Source: Nocardioides marinus
Lineage (GTDB): Bacteria; Pseudomonadota; Alphaproteobacteria; Rhodobacterales; Rhodobacteraceae
Assembly (NCBI GenBank): GCA_019801415.1
Contig: JAHVJD010000007.1
Coordinates: forward strand, 124,001 to 188,000
Direction: 5' to 3'
Length of the DNA: 64,000 nucleotides
The notes below the pieces were generated by a model. It had not been told where the DNA came from and searched no databases. It worked only from the letters and a program-made list of their open reading frames with translations. The position numbers and the translations under genes were made by a program. This document shows, piece by piece, positions 41,765 to 52,215 of the stretch (positions are counted from its first letter, which is position 1; every line of letters starts with the position of its first letter).

Positions 41765-43548
41765 TCCGCACTCCGCTGCGCCCGCTGGCCCGGATTCTGC
41801 ACGCTCGCGCGGTGGGGGAGAACCCTGACCGGATCGAACAGGAAAACATCACCCTGCGCCACCAGGAGATGCAGGTGCAGGCCCGTCAGCGCTCCGAGGG
41901 GCGGCTTCTGGTCATGGGGGCGCTGTTCGTCTTTGCCTTCGCCACCATCGGTGCCCGCATGGGCATCACCGCCTTGTCCGAACCGGCCGAGCCGGTCGCC
42001 AGCGTGCCGGGCAGTGCTATCGCCATGCAGCGCGCCGATATCGTCGACCGCAAGGGGCGCCTGCTGGCAACCAACTTCGAGACCCATTCGCTTTATGCGC
42101 AGCCGCCGCAGATGGTCGACCCCGTCGGGGCCGCCGAAAAGCTGGTGGAGATCTTCCCCGACCTTGATCGCGACGAGCTGATCGAGGATTTCACGGGGAA
42201 GCGCAAGTTTCTGTGGATAAAGAAGAAAATCAGCCCCGAGCAGCAGCAGGCGGTGCATGACATCGGCGACCCCGGCCTGCTGTTCGGCCCGCGCGAGATG
42301 CGGCTTTACCCCAATGGCAGCCTCGCCGCCCATGTGCTGGGCGGGGCCGGTTTCGGCAAGGAAGGCGTCAATGCCGCCGAGGTGATCGGCGTCGCCGGGG
42401 TGGAAAAGCAGTTCGACAGCTACCTGCGCGATCCCGCCAATGGCGGCAAGCCGTTGCAGCTGTCGCTGGATCTGACCGTGCAGGCGGCAGCCGAGCGGGT
42501 GCTCTACGGTGGCATGAAGTTGATGAACGCCAAGGGCGCCACCTCGATCCTGATGGATGTGCACACCGGCGAGGTGATCTCGGTGGTGTCGCTGCCGGAT
42601 TTCGACCCGAACGACCGGCCGCGGCCGCCGACCTCGGGGTTTGACCCCTCGGTCAGCCCGCTGTTCAACCGCGCGGTGCAGGGGGTGTACGAACTGGGCT
42701 CCGCCTTCAAGATCTTCACCGCCGCGCAGGCGGTCGACCTTGGCCTTGCGAACTCCGAGACCATGATCGACGCGTCCGGCCCGATGCGCATCGGCCGCTT
42801 TCCGATCGGCGAGTTCAACCACAAGAACTTTGGCGAGCTGAGCCTTGCGGATGTGATCGTCAACAGCTCCAACCGCGGCACCGGTCGCCTGGCGCTGCAG
42901 ATCGGGGCCCTGCGCCAGCAGGACTTCCTGCGGGCGCTCGGCATGTTCGAGCCGACCCCGATTGAAATCGCCGAAGCGGCAGGTGGCCGCCCGTTGACGC
43001 CGCGCAAGTGGGGAGATCTCAGCACCGTCACCATTTCCTATGGTCACGGCTTGTCCGCCAGCCCGATGCATCTAGCGGCGGGCTATGCGGCGATTGCCAA
43101 TGGCGGGCGCTACGTGAAGCCGACGATTCTGCGCCAGGACGGGCCGCAGGAAGGTCAACGGGTGATGTCCGAGGAGGCCGCGCGCCAGTCCCGTGCCATG
43201 CTGCGCAAGGTGGTGACCAGCGGCACCGCCTCCTTTGCCGAGGTGCCCGGCTATCAGGTGGGCGGCAAGACCGGCACCGCCGACAAGCCCAAGCCGCAGG
43301 GCGGCTATTACGAGGACAAGGTGATCGCCACCTTTGCCGCGATGTTCCCGGCCCATGACCCGAAATACGTTCTGGTGGTGACCCTGGATGAGCCGGAGGT
43401 GATCGCCCACGGCAAGCCGCGCCGCACCGCGGGCTGGACGGCGACGCCGGTGGCGGCCGAGATGATCGGGCGGGTCGCACCTTTGCTCGGGCTGCGTCCG
43501 CAAGTTGAACCCATCGAGATGGCTGGTATAACCCTCACCTCGAACTAG
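41761..43548 (+). CDS. ftsI: Septal peptidoglycan transpeptidase FtsI (PBP3)
   Basis: This encodes 595 residues. One membrane helix (about 49-67) precedes a PBP dimerisation domain and a transpeptidase domain with the three active-site motifs: SAFK in YELGSAFKIF, SSN in VIVNSSNRG, and KTG in VGGKTGTADKP. It cross-links septal wall with FtsW. The first motif has Ala for the usual Thr or Val, which is tolerated. It is coupled to ftsL. Confidence 0.95.
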   Translation: MIRTPLRPLARILHARAVGENPDRIEQENITLRHQEMQVQARQRSEGRLLVMGALFVFAFATIGARMGITALSEPAEPVASVPGSAIAMQRADIVDRKGRLLATNFETHSLYAQPPQMVDPVGAAEKLVEIFPDLDRDELIEDFTGKRKFLWIKKKISPEQQQAVHDIGDPGLLFGPREMRLYPNGSLAAHVLGGAGFGKEGVNAAEVIGVAGVEKQFDSYLRDPANGGKPLQLSLDLTVQAAAERVLYGGMKLMNAKGATSILMDVHTGEVISVVSLPDFDPNDRPRPPTSGFDPSVSPLFNRAVQGVYELGSAFKIFTAAQAVDLGLANSETMIDASGPMRIGRFPIGEFNHKNFGELSLADVIVNSSNRGTGRLALQIGALRQQDFLRALGMFEPTPIEIAEAAGGRPLTPRKWGDLSTVTISYGHGLSASPMHLAAGYAAIANGGRYVKPTILRQDGPQEGQRVMSEEAARQSRAMLRKVVTSGTASFAEVPGYQVGGKTGTADKPKPQGGYYEDKVIATFAAMFPAHDPKYVLVVTLDEPEVIAHGKPRRTAGWTATPVAAEMIGRVAPLLGLRPQVEPIEMAGITLTSN

Positions 43549-43568
43549 ACCTCGGTAGGGACCCGGCC

Positions 43569-45068
43569 ATGAGCAGCAGCAACAGTAGTACCCCGGAGCC
43601 GCAGCCGCTCAGCCAGCTGGGTCTGACGGCACGTGGCGGGGCGGATCCGCAGATCAGCGGCCTCGCGGTGGACAGCCGCGAGGTGCGGGCAGGTTACCTG
43701 TTCGCGGCCTTGCCCGGCAGCCAGGTTCACGGCGCCAAGTTCATTCCCGCAGCGCTGGAGAAGGGCGCGGTCGCGGTGCTGACCGATGCCGCCGGAGCCG
43801 AGATCGCAGCGCGGGTGCTGGCCGACAGCCATGCCGCGCTGGTGGTGGTCGAGGACCCGCGCCAGACGCTGGCCTATGCCGCCGCGCTGTGGTTCGGCGG
43901 CCAGCCGCAGACGGTCGTCGCGGTGACCGGCACCAACGGCAAGACCTCCGTTGCGACCTTTGTGCGCCAGATCTGGATGGAGCTGGGCCACCAGGCCGTC
44001 AACATGGGCACCACCGGCATCGAGGGCGCCTGGAGCTACCCGCTGGCCCATACCACGCCGGAGCCCATCACCCTGCACCGGGCTCTGGCCGCCGCTGCCG
44101 CCGAGGGCGTGACCCATGCCGCGATGGAGGCGTCATCACACGGGCTGGACCAGCGCCGTCTGGACGGGGTGCAGCTGGCGGCGGCGGGGTTTACCAATTT
44201 CACCCAGGATCACCTCGACTACCACGAGACCTTCGACGCCTATTTCGCCGCCAAGGCCGGGCTGTTCCGTCGGGTGCTGCCGGACGAGGGCGTGGCGGTC
44301 ATCAACATGGACGATCCCCGCGGTGCCGAGATGCGCGCGGTGGCGGCGGCGCGCGGCCAGGAGATCATCAGCGTCGGCCGCGGCCTTGGCGATCTCAGCC
44401 TGATGGGTCTGCGCTATGACGGCACCGGGCAGGACATGCGCTTTGCCTGGCATGACAAGCCGTACCAGGTGCGGCTGAACCTGATCGGCGGCTTTCAGGC
44501 GGAAAATATCCTGCTCGCCTGCGGGCTGGTGATTGCCGGCGGTGAAGACCCCGAACGGGTGTTCGAGACCCTGCCGCATCTGACCACCGTGCGCGGCCGG
44601 ATGCAGCTGGCGGCCGAGCGCGACAATGGCTCGGCAGTGTTCGTGGATTACGCCCACACCCCGGATGCGGTGGCCAGCGCCATCAAGGCGCTGCGCCCGC
44701 ATGTCCTGGGGCGCCTGATTGCCATCGTCGGCGCAGGCGGCGACCGTGATACCTCGAAACGCCCCTTGATGGGGCAGGCGGCGCATGAGAACGCTGATGT
44801 GGTCATCGTGACGGATGACAACCCGCGCAGCGAGGACCCGGCGGCGATCCGCGCCGCGGTCAAGGCCGGTGCGCCCGATTGCATCGAGGTCGGCGACCGC
44901 GCCGAGGCGATCCTGCGTGGGGCGGATATGCTGGGGCCGGGTGACGCGCTGATCATCTGCGGCAAGGGCCATGAGACCGGCCAGACCGTGGGTGACACGG
45001 TGCTGCCTTTTGATGACGTGGAACAGGCCAGCATCGCCGTGGCCGCATTGGACGGGAGGCTGGCATGA
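43569..45068 (+). CDS. murE: UDP-MurNAc-L-Ala-D-Glu:meso-DAP ligase MurE
   Basis: This encodes 499 residues. The P-loop is VTGTNGKTSVATF, the central ligase block is HAAMEASSHGLDQRR, and the meso-diaminopimelate recognition motif is TDDNPRSEDP. ATG 43569 starts MSSSNSS. It overlaps murF by 4 bp. Confidence 0.96.
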   Translation: MSSSNSSTPEPQPLSQLGLTARGGADPQISGLAVDSREVRAGYLFAALPGSQVHGAKFIPAALEKGAVAVLTDAAGAEIAARVLADSHAALVVVEDPRQTLAYAAALWFGGQPQTVVAVTGTNGKTSVATFVRQIWMELGHQAVNMGTTGIEGAWSYPLAHTTPEPITLHRALAAAAAEGVTHAAMEASSHGLDQRRLDGVQLAAAGFTNFTQDHLDYHETFDAYFAAKAGLFRRVLPDEGVAVINMDDPRGAEMRAVAAARGQEIISVGRGLGDLSLMGLRYDGTGQDMRFAWHDKPYQVRLNLIGGFQAENILLACGLVIAGGEDPERVFETLPHLTTVRGRMQLAAERDNGSAVFVDYAHTPDAVASAIKALRPHVLGRLIAIVGAGGDRDTSKRPLMGQAAHENADVVIVTDDNPRSEDPAAIRAAVKAGAPDCIEVGDRAEAILRGADMLGPGDALIICGKGHETGQTVGDTVLPFDDVEQASIAVAALDGRLA

Positions 45069-46471
45069 GCCTGTGGACCGCAGCTGAGGCCGCCGCCGCA
45101 ACCGGCGGGCAGGCGCAAGGTGACTGGCAGGTCTCTGGCTTGTCGATCGACTCCCGCACCATCCAGCCCGGTGATCTGTTCGTGGCGCTGACCGCGGCGC
45201 GCGACGGGCATGATTTTGTCGCGCAGGCGCTGGAGAAGGGCGCCGTGGCGGCGCTGGTTTCGCGCGTGCCGGACGGCGTGTCGGCGGAGGCGCCGCTGCT
45301 GATCGTCGAGGACGTGCAAAAGGGGCTGGAGGCTCTGGGCCGCGCCGCGCGGGCGCGCACGCAGGCACGGGTGGTGGCGGTCACCGGCTCGGTCGGCAAG
45401 ACCTCGACCAAGGAGATGCTGGCGCGGATGCTGTCCGATCAGGGCCGCACCCATGCGGCGGTGGCCAGTTACAACAACCACTGGGGAGTGCCGCTGACGC
45501 TGGCGCGGATGCCGCGGGACACCGATTATGCGGTGATCGAGATCGGCATGAACCACCCCGGCGAGATCGCGCCGCTGTCGAAACAGGCCCGTCCGCACGT
45601 GGCAATGGTCACCACCGTGGCGGCGGTACACCTGGAGGCCTTTGACGACGTGGCGGGCATCGCCCGCGAGAAGGCCGCCATCATGGAAGGGCTGGAGCCG
45701 GGTGGCGTGGCGGTGCTGAATGCCGATATCGCCGAGGCGCCCGTGCTGGCAAGGGTGGCGGCGGATCTGGGCGCCGAGGCCCGCTGGTTCGGTGAGACGG
45801 CGGCGGCGTATCAACTGCGCTCGGCGGCGATCAAGGGGGCGGAAACCCTTGCCCAGGTCACGGTTTCGGGGCGCGAGATCGATCTGCATATCCAGTCACT
45901 TGGCGCGCATTTTGCGATGAACGCCCTGGGCGCGCTGGCATGCGTCGAGGCGCTGGGGGGTGATGTCGAAAAGGCCGCGCGCAGCCTGTCGCTGTGGTCG
46001 CCTGTCAAAGGCCGCGGCGTACGCGAGACGATCCGGCTGGACGGCGGCGCGGTTACCCTGCTGGACGACAGCTACAACGCCAACCCGACCTCGGTCGCGG
46101 CGGCGCTGGCGGTGCTGGCGGCGACGCCGGTGCAGGGCGGCGGGCGCAAGCTGGCCTGGCTCGGCGACATGAAGGAACTGGGCGCGCAGGAGTTGGCGCT
46201 GCATGCGGATCTGGCGCAGCTGGACGCGGTGCGGGATATCGACCGGATTCACTGCATCGGCCCCTTGATGCGGGCGCTGCATGATGCGCTGCCCGCGGAC
46301 AAGCGGGGCGGCTGGTACGCGACCAGCGCCGAGGCGGTGCCCGCGTTGCAGGACAGCATCGCGGCGGGCGATATCGTGCTGGCCAAGGGGTCATTGAGCA
46401 TGGCGCTGGCCAAGATCGTTGACGGCATCCGCGAAATGGGCCAATCCGGCCGCAATTCTGAAAAACCGTAA
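45065..46471 (+). CDS. murF: UDP-MurNAc-tripeptide:D-Ala-D-Ala ligase MurF
   Basis: This encodes 468 residues. [17 protein letters not shown] is the P-loop, and [12 protein letters not shown] and [13 protein letters not shown] are family blocks. It adds the D-Ala-D-Ala dipeptide made by Ddl. It is coupled to murE by ATGA and precedes mraY by 19 bases. Confidence 0.96.
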   Translation: MSLWTAAEAAAATGGQAQGDWQVSGLSIDSRTIQPGDLFVALTAARDGHDFVAQALEKGAVAALVSRVPDGVSAEAPLLIVEDVQKGLEALGRAARARTQARVVAVTGSVGKTSTKEMLARMLSDQGRTHAAVASYNNHWGVPLTLARMPRDTDYAVIEIGMNHPGEIAPLSKQARPHVAMVTTVAAVHLEAFDDVAGIAREKAAIMEGLEPGGVAVLNADIAEAPVLARVAADLGAEARWFGETAAAYQLRSAAIKGAETLAQVTVSGREIDLHIQSLGAHFAMNALGALACVEALGGDVEKAARSLSLWSPVKGRGVRETIRLDGGAVTLLDDSYNANPTSVAAALAVLAATPVQGGGRKLAWLGDMKELGAQELALHADLAQLDAVRDIDRIHCIGPLMRALHDALPADKRGGWYATSAEAVPALQDSIAAGDIVLAKGSLSMALAKIVDGIREMGQSGRNSEKP

Positions 46472-46490
46472 GGATCGGGGGACGGGCCGC

Positions 46491-47573
46491 ATGCTCTATT
46501 GGCTGACCGCTTTGTCGGACGGGGGAGATTTCTTCAACCTCTTCCGCTATATCACATTCCGCGCAGGCGGCGCCTTTCTGACCGCGCTGATCTTTGGCTT
46601 TCTGTTTGGCAAGCCGCTGATCAACGTGCTGCGCAAGCGCCAGGGCAAGGGGCAGCCGATCCGCGACGACGGGCCGGAGGCGCATCTGTCGAAGGCGGGT
46701 ACGCCCACCATGGGCGGGCTGCTGATCGTCGGCGCGCTGCTGACCGCGACCCTGATCTGGGCGCGCTGGGACAACCCCTTTGTCTGGATGGTGCTGTTCG
46801 TGACGCTGGCCTATGGCCTGATCGGCTTTGCCGATGACTATGCCAAGGTGTCGAAACAGAACACCAAGGGGGTGCCGGGCAAGGTGCGGCTGCTGCTGGG
46901 CGTGCTGATCGCCGTCACCGCAGCGCTGTGGGCGGCGGCCTATCACCCGGCGCCGCTGCAGAATCAGCTGGCGCTGCCGGTGTTCAAGGACACGCTCATC
47001 AACCTTGGCATCTTCTACGTGCCGTTTGCGATCTGCGTCATCGTCGGCTCGGCCAATGCGGTGAACCTGACCGACGGTCTGGACGGGCTGGCGATCATGC
47101 CGTCGATGATTGCGGCCGGGACGCTGGGCGTCATCGCCTATGCGGTGGGGCGCGTCGACTTTACCGAGTATCTGGACGTGCATTACGTGCCGGGCACCGG
47201 TGAAATCCTGATCTTCACCTCGGCGCTGTTCGGCGCGGGCCTGGGCTTCCTTTGGTACAACGCGCCGCCTGCGGCGGTGTTCATGGGCGACACCGGCTCG
47301 CTGGCACTGGGCGGTGCGCTGGGGGCGATCGCGGTGGCCACCAAGCACGAGCTGGTGCTGGCGATCGTCGGCGGTCTGTTCGTGGTCGAGGCGCTGTCGG
47401 TGATCATCCAGGTGCTGTATTACAAGCGCACCGGGCGGCGGGTCTTCCTGATGGCGCCGATTCACCACCACTACGAGAAGAAAGGCTGGGCCGAACCCAC
47501 CATCGTGATCCGCTTCTGGATCATCTCGCTGATCCTGGCGATGATCGGTCTGGCGACGCTGAAGGTGCGCTGA
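46491..47573 (+). CDS. mraY: Phospho-MurNAc-pentapeptide transferase MraY
   Basis: This encodes 360 residues with about ten membrane helices. Active-site marks are [16 protein letters not shown] (DD pair), [13 protein letters not shown], and the HHH motif [11 protein letters not shown]. It makes lipid I. It is the last gene of the first dcw segment, with a terminator about 60 bases after the stop. Confidence 0.97.
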   Translation: MLYWLTALSDGGDFFNLFRYITFRAGGAFLTALIFGFLFGKPLINVLRKRQGKGQPIRDDGPEAHLSKAGTPTMGGLLIVGALLTATLIWARWDNPFVWMVLFVTLAYGLIGFADDYAKVSKQNTKGVPGKVRLLLGVLIAVTAALWAAAYHPAPLQNQLALPVFKDTLINLGIFYVPFAICVIVGSANAVNLTDGLDGLAIMPSMIAAGTLGVIAYAVGRVDFTEYLDVHYVPGTGEILIFTSALFGAGLGFLWYNAPPAAVFMGDTGSLALGGALGAIAVATKHELVLAIVGGLFVVEALSVIIQVLYYKRTGRRVFLMAPIHHHYEKKGWAEPTIVIRFWIISLILAMIGLATLKVR

Positions 47574-47631
47574 GCCGCGCCGCTTTGCAGCCCGGCCAAG
47601 GCGGCGGGGCTGTCCTGTCTGCTTTCATGGC

Positions 47632-47667
47632 AACCGCGCCGGGCTCATGCTGGGCGCGGTTTTGTTT
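47632..47667 (+). terminator. Intrinsic terminator between mraY and murD
   Basis: AACCGCGCC pairs perfectly with GGCGCGGTT over a 12-base loop, then TTGTTTT. Confidence 0.75.
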
Positions 47668-48023
47668 TGCAAGGAAGGCGGCGCCGCCAAAGGGCGGAGC
47701 ATCGGATGACCGGTGTCAGCGGTCATGTCCGTCTATCGGCCTGTTGCGGACCCGCCCTGCACCCAATGAGGAGGTGGTCTGAGGGGGCCGGTCTCCTGGT
47801 CTTCTCGTTGCAACGCGTTGACCCTAGAGCGGGCGGGTGAAGATCGCGTGAGGGCAGCGTGCGCCGGGTGCGCAACACCTGTGTCCTGGGTCGGTGCCCG
47901 TCCGCGGGCGGACGCAAAGGGCCCGCCCATGGGGGCGGACGGGCGCTGCCCTGATGGCTTGCAAATCTCCATCGCTGCGGTACAGGGTACGGCGCAAAGA
48001 GTGATCGTGCGAAAGGGCAAGCG
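47668..48023. other. Non-coding gap splitting the dcw cluster before murD
   Basis: These 356 bases have no convincing gene. They contain GC palindromes, such as GTCCGCGGGCGGAC (47909-47922). After a terminator, this gap is the likely place of a second dcw promoter serving murD. Confidence 0.45.
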
Positions 48024-49421
48024 ATGATCCCGGTCAGAGGTTTTGAAGGCGCAAACGTGGCGGTGCTAGGGCTGGGGCGCTCGGGCCTGGCAACGGCGCG
48101 GGCCTTGCGGGCGGGCGGCGCAGAGGCGATCTGCTGGGACGACAACCTGGCGGCACGCGAGGCGGCCGAGGCCGAGGGCTTCACCTGTCGCGACCTGCAC
48201 AAGTCGGGCGCCTTCGACGAGATCGCCGTCCTGGTGACGTCGCCCGGTATTCCGCATCTCTACCCCAAGCCCAACCCGGTGATCCGGGCGGCCCTCGCGG
48301 CAGGGGTGCCGGTGGACAATGACATCGGCCTGTTCTTCCGCTCCTTTGCGGATGCCGAGTGGCAGATGCACGACCAGCCGCCGCGGGTGGTGGCGGTGAC
48401 CGGGTCAAACGGCAAATCGACCACGGTGGCGCTGCTGCACCATATCCTGCAGGAGGCGGGCCGCGAGAGCCAGCTGGCGGGCAATATCGGTCGCGGCGTG
48501 CTGGACATCGACCCGCCGGGCAATGGCGGCGTGGTGGTGCTGGAGCTGTCGAGCTATCAGACCGAGCTGGCGCGGGCGCTGACCCCGGATGTGGCGGTCT
48601 TCACCAACCTCAGCCCCGATCACCTCGACCGGCACGGCGGCATGGGCGGATATTTCGCCGCCAAGCGCCGCCTGTTTGCCGAGGGCGGTCCCGACCGCGC
48701 GGTGATCGGTGTCGACGAGGACGAGGGGCTGTTCCTGGCCGGGCAGCTCTCCGAAAGCCTGAGCGATGACCGGGTGATCCGTATCTCGGCCGCGCAGAAG
48801 CTGACCGGGCCGGGCTGGCAGGTGTTTGCCCGCAAGGGGTTCTTGTCGGAGTATCGCAAGGGGCGGCAGGCGGCCTCGATCGATCTGCGCGAGATGCAGG
48901 GGCTGCCGGGGGCGCATAACCATCAGAACGCCTGTGCGGCCTATGCAGCGGCGCGCACGCTGGGGCTGGCGCCGCGGCTGATCGGCGATGCGATGGCGAC
49001 CTTTCCCGGCCTGCCGCATCGCAGCCAGACCATCGCCGAGGCGGCGGGCGTGCGCTATGTCAATGACAGCAAGGCGACCAATGTCGACAGCGCTGCCAAG
49101 GCGCTGAGCGCGTTCAGGAACATCCGCTGGATCTGTGGTGGGCTGGAGAAGGACGGCGGCCTCGACGGGCTGGCGGGGCAGACCTCGAATGTGACCAAGG
49201 CCTATGTGATCGGGCGCGAGGCGGCCGGTTTTGCCATGCAGCTGGACGTGGAGGCCGAGGTCTGCACCACCATGGCTACCGCGGTGGAGCGGGCGATGGC
49301 CGAGGCGCAGCCGGGCGACACGGTTCTGCTGGCCCCGGCCGCGGCCAGCTTTGACCAGTATGACAATTTCGAACAGCGCGGCGAGGATTTCATCGCGCAG
49401 GTGCGCGGGCGTCTCGGCTAG
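48024..49421 (+). CDS. murD: UDP-MurNAc-L-Ala:D-Glu ligase MurD
   Basis: This encodes 465 residues. The N-terminal Rossmann part is [17 protein letters not shown], the P-loop [16 protein letters not shown], then [19 protein letters not shown] and [11 protein letters not shown]. It adds D-Glu to UDP-MurNAc-L-Ala. AAGGGCAAG precedes the ATG. Confidence 0.96.
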   Translation: MIPVRGFEGANVAVLGLGRSGLATARALRAGGAEAICWDDNLAAREAAEAEGFTCRDLHKSGAFDEIAVLVTSPGIPHLYPKPNPVIRAALAAGVPVDNDIGLFFRSFADAEWQMHDQPPRVVAVTGSNGKSTTVALLHHILQEAGRESQLAGNIGRGVLDIDPPGNGGVVVLELSSYQTELARALTPDVAVFTNLSPDHLDRHGGMGGYFAAKRRLFAEGGPDRAVIGVDEDEGLFLAGQLSESLSDDRVIRISAAQKLTGPGWQVFARKGFLSEYRKGRQAASIDLREMQGLPGAHNHQNACAAYAAARTLGLAPRLIGDAMATFPGLPHRSQTIAEAAGVRYVNDSKATNVDSAAKALSAFRNIRWICGGLEKDGGLDGLAGQTSNVTKAYVIGREAAGFAMQLDVEAEVCTTMATAVERAMAEAQPGDTVLLAPAAASFDQYDNFEQRGEDFIAQVRGRLG

Positions 49422-49511
49422 AAGGCGCGGCGCAGGTTCCGCGTGAGGTCGATCCGGGGGGATCTGGGCCGATCCGGGCGGACACCGCGCGGAATCGGCC
49501 CCTGTGAAGGA

Positions 49512-50693
49512 TCAGCCGGTGGCGGCAATCGCGGTGCCGGCAGCGAAACCGGACGACCAGGCCCACTGGAAGTTGTAGCCGCCCAGCCAGCCGGTCACAT
49601 CGACGGCTTCGCCGATGGCGTAGAGACCGGGCACGGATTTGGCTTCCATCGTCTTGGAGGACAGCGCATCGGTGTCGATGCCGCCCAGCGTCACCTCTGC
49701 CGTGCGGTAGCCCTCGGTGCCTGCGGGCAGCAATTGCCAGTTCTCGAGCGACTCGCAGAGGGCCCGCAGCGCGGCATCGGACTGGTCGGCCAGTCGCCCC
49801 TTGAGCGCCAGCACCGGTGTCAGGAAGTCCACCAGCTTGGCGGGCAGGTGGCGCGACAGTTCGGTGGTCAGATCGCGGCCACCCCCGGCCTGGCGCTGTT
49901 CGCGCAGGCGGTCGAACAGCGGTGTGTCGGGAATCAGGTTGACGGTGATCGCCTCGCCCTCGCGCCAGTAGGACGACAGTTGCAGCACCGACGGCCCGGA
50001 GAGGCCGCGGTGGGTGAACAGCAGCGCCTCGTCAAAGGAGGTGCGGTCGTTCGAGAGCCGCGCGGGCAGGGCAACCCCGGCCAGCGGCTTGAAGCGGCCA
50101 TCGGGAAAGGTGAAGGGCACCAGCGCCGGACGGGTTTCGGTGAGCGGCAGTTCGAACTGGCGGGCGAGATCATAGGCCAGCCCGGTGGCGCCCATCTTGG
50201 GGATCGATTTGCCGCCCGTGGCCAGCACCAGATTGCGGCAGGAAACCGCCTGGCGCCTGCCCTCGCGCAGCAGGGTGACGCGAAATCCATTGGCGGTGCG
50301 CTCGACGCTCTCGACCAAGGTCTGCAGCCAGAGGTCCGCCCCGGCGGCGCGCAGTTCATCCACCAGAAGGGCGATGATCTGCTTGGCCGAGCCGTCGCAG
50401 AACAGCTGCCCCAGGGTCTTTTCGTGCCAGGCGATGCCGTGGCGGCTGACCAGCTCGATGAAGTCCCACTGGGTGTAGCGCGCCAGCGCCGATTTGCAGA
50501 AATGCGGGTTCTGCGACAGGTAGTTGGCGGGCCCGGCATACATGTTGGTGAAGTTGCAGCGGCCACCGCCGGAGATGCGAATCTTCTCGCCCGGCGCCTT
50601 GGCGTGGTCGATCACCAGCGTGCTGCCGCCGGCATGGCGCGCGCACATCATGCCGGCCGCGCCGGCGCCGAGAATCAGGGTTCTTATCTGCAT
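49512..50693 (-). CDS. HI0933/YhiN-family FAD-dependent oxidoreductase
   Basis: This encodes 393 residues. The N-terminal FAD-binding motif is TLILGAGAAGMMCARHAG, followed by the family signature GEKIRISGGGRCNFTN and the C-terminal GWLGGYNFQWAWSSG. The biochemical role is not established. It lies on the minus strand inside the dcw cluster, between murD and ftsW. MQIRTLILG is taken as start; an ATG three codons earlier (50702) is possible. Confidence 0.9.
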   Translation of the reverse strand: MQIRTLILGAGAAGMMCARHAGGSTLVIDHAKAPGEKIRISGGGRCNFTNMYAGPANYLSQNPHFCKSALARYTQWDFIELVSRHGIAWHEKTLGQLFCDGSAKQIIALLVDELRAAGADLWLQTLVESVERTANGFRVTLLREGRRQAVSCRNLVLATGGKSIPKMGATGLAYDLARQFELPLTETRPALVPFTFPDGRFKPLAGVALPARLSNDRTSFDEALLFTHRGLSGPSVLQLSSYWREGEAITVNLIPDTPLFDRLREQRQAGGGRDLTTELSRHLPAKLVDFLTPVLALKGRLADQSDAALRALCESLENWQLLPAGTEGYRTAEVTLGGIDTDALSSKTMEAKSVPGLYAIGEAVDVTGWLGGYNFQWAWSSGFAAGTAIAATG

Positions 50694-50876
50694 GGCGCGC
50701 ATCGACCACGGATGCGGCAACGGCGCAAGCTGCCATGTGCGAAAACCCGCGCAACAGAAGGTAAAGCGGGTGGCAAAAAATACTCTTTCGGGTTAGCATT
50801 CCTGCAACAGACCCCGAAAACGGGGCAGGGCAGGCCCCGCATGGGGCACAACGAGGCATATAGTGGCGGTATTCCC

Positions 50877-52046
50877 ATGACTGAGATGGTCTATGGCGCG
50901 GTTCCCGTGCAGGCAGGCGAGCCGATTCTTCCGAAATGGTGGCGGACGCTGGATAAATGGACGGTGTCCTGCATCCTGATGCTGTTCGTGATCGGGTTGC
51001 TGCTCGGTCTGGCGGCCTCGGTGCCGCTGGCAGAGCGCAATGGCTTCGGCAGTTTCCATTATGTGCAGCGGCAGCTGGTGTTCGGCGTGACCGCGCTGGC
51101 GGCGATGCTGGTGACCTCGGTGATGTCGCCGACGCTGGTGCGGCGGCTGGCGGTGCTGGGCTTTGCCGTGGCCTTCGTGGCGCTGGCCTTCCTGCCGATC
51201 TTCGGCACCGATTTCGGCAAGGGCGCGGTGCGCTGGTACTCGCTCGGCTTTGCCTCGATCCAGCCGTCGGAGTTCCTGAAGCCGGGGTTCATCGTGGTCG
51301 CGGCCTGGATGATCGCGGCAAGCCAGCAGATCAACGGCCCGCCGGGCACGCTGATGTCGTTCGGCCTGTGCATGGCAGTGGTGATGATGCTGGTGCTGCA
51401 ACCGGACTTCGGCCAGGCCAGCTTGGTGCTGTTCGGCTGGGGGGTAATGTATTTCGTCGCCGGGGCGCCGATGATCCTGCTTGTCTGCATGGCGGCGGTG
51501 GTGGTGCTGGGGGGCATCTTTGCCTACAACAGCTCGGAACATTTTGCGCGCCGCATCGACGGCTACCTGAATCCCGACATCGATCCCACCACCCAGCTGG
51601 GCTATGCCACCAACGCGATCCGCGAGGGCGGGCTGTTCGGGGTCGGCGTCGGCGAGGGCCTGGTGAAATGGTCGCTGCCGGATGCGCATACCGATTTCAT
51701 CATTGCCGTGGCTGCCGAGGAATACGGGCTGGTGCTGGTGGCGGTGCTGATCGTGCTTTACGCGCTGATCGTGGTGCGCTCGCTGCTGCGGCTGATGCGC
51801 GAGCGCGATACCTTCATCCGGCTGGCGGGCACCGGGCTGGTCTGCATGCTGGGCGTGCAGGCGATGATCAACATGGGCGTCGCGGTGCGGCTGTTGCCGG
51901 CCAAGGGCATGACGCTGCCGTTTGTCAGCTACGGCGGCTCGTCGCTGATTGCCACCGGCATCGCGGTCGGCATGTTGCTGGCCTTTACCCGCACGCGGCC
52001 ACAGGGTGGCATTGCCGATTACCTGAACGGGCGCGGCCGCGGCTGA
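50877..52046 (+). CDS. ftsW: Septal peptidoglycan glycosyltransferase FtsW
   Basis: This encodes 389 residues, SEDS family with ten membrane helices. The functional core has GAVRWYSLGFASIQPSEFLK, then LPDAHTDFIIAVAAEEYG and TLPFVSYGGSSL. It polymerises lipid II together with FtsI. The ATG at 50877 starts MTEMVYG. Confidence 0.95.
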   Translation: MTEMVYGAVPVQAGEPILPKWWRTLDKWTVSCILMLFVIGLLLGLAASVPLAERNGFGSFHYVQRQLVFGVTALAAMLVTSVMSPTLVRRLAVLGFAVAFVALAFLPIFGTDFGKGAVRWYSLGFASIQPSEFLKPGFIVVAAWMIAASQQINGPPGTLMSFGLCMAVVMMLVLQPDFGQASLVLFGWGVMYFVAGAPMILLVCMAAVVVLGGIFAYNSSEHFARRIDGYLNPDIDPTTQLGYATNAIREGGLFGVGVGEGLVKWSLPDAHTDFIIAVAAEEYGLVLVAVLIVLYALIVVRSLLRLMRERDTFIRLAGTGLVCMLGVQAMINMGVAVRLLPAKGMTLPFVSYGGSSLIATGIAVGMLLAFTRTRPQGGIADYLNGRGRG

Positions 52047-52215
52047 TCCGAGGTGTGCGGGGCGTTGCGGCACACGTGACCCGGCACACGTAACAAGGGC
52101 CGCGCCGCCCAGCCGGTCGGCGCTGCTTGGGCTGCGGCCGGGCGGGGCCGATTGAAACCGACGAGGTACTGTCTGCGTTGGCAGTTGCATAGAAGACAGG
52201 AAGATTTCAGGACCG

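Noticed and set aside
47818-48027. 69-codon frame overlapping the murD start
   Set aside because: It needs a TTG start without ribosome site, and its sequence follows GC palindromes. No family is recognised.
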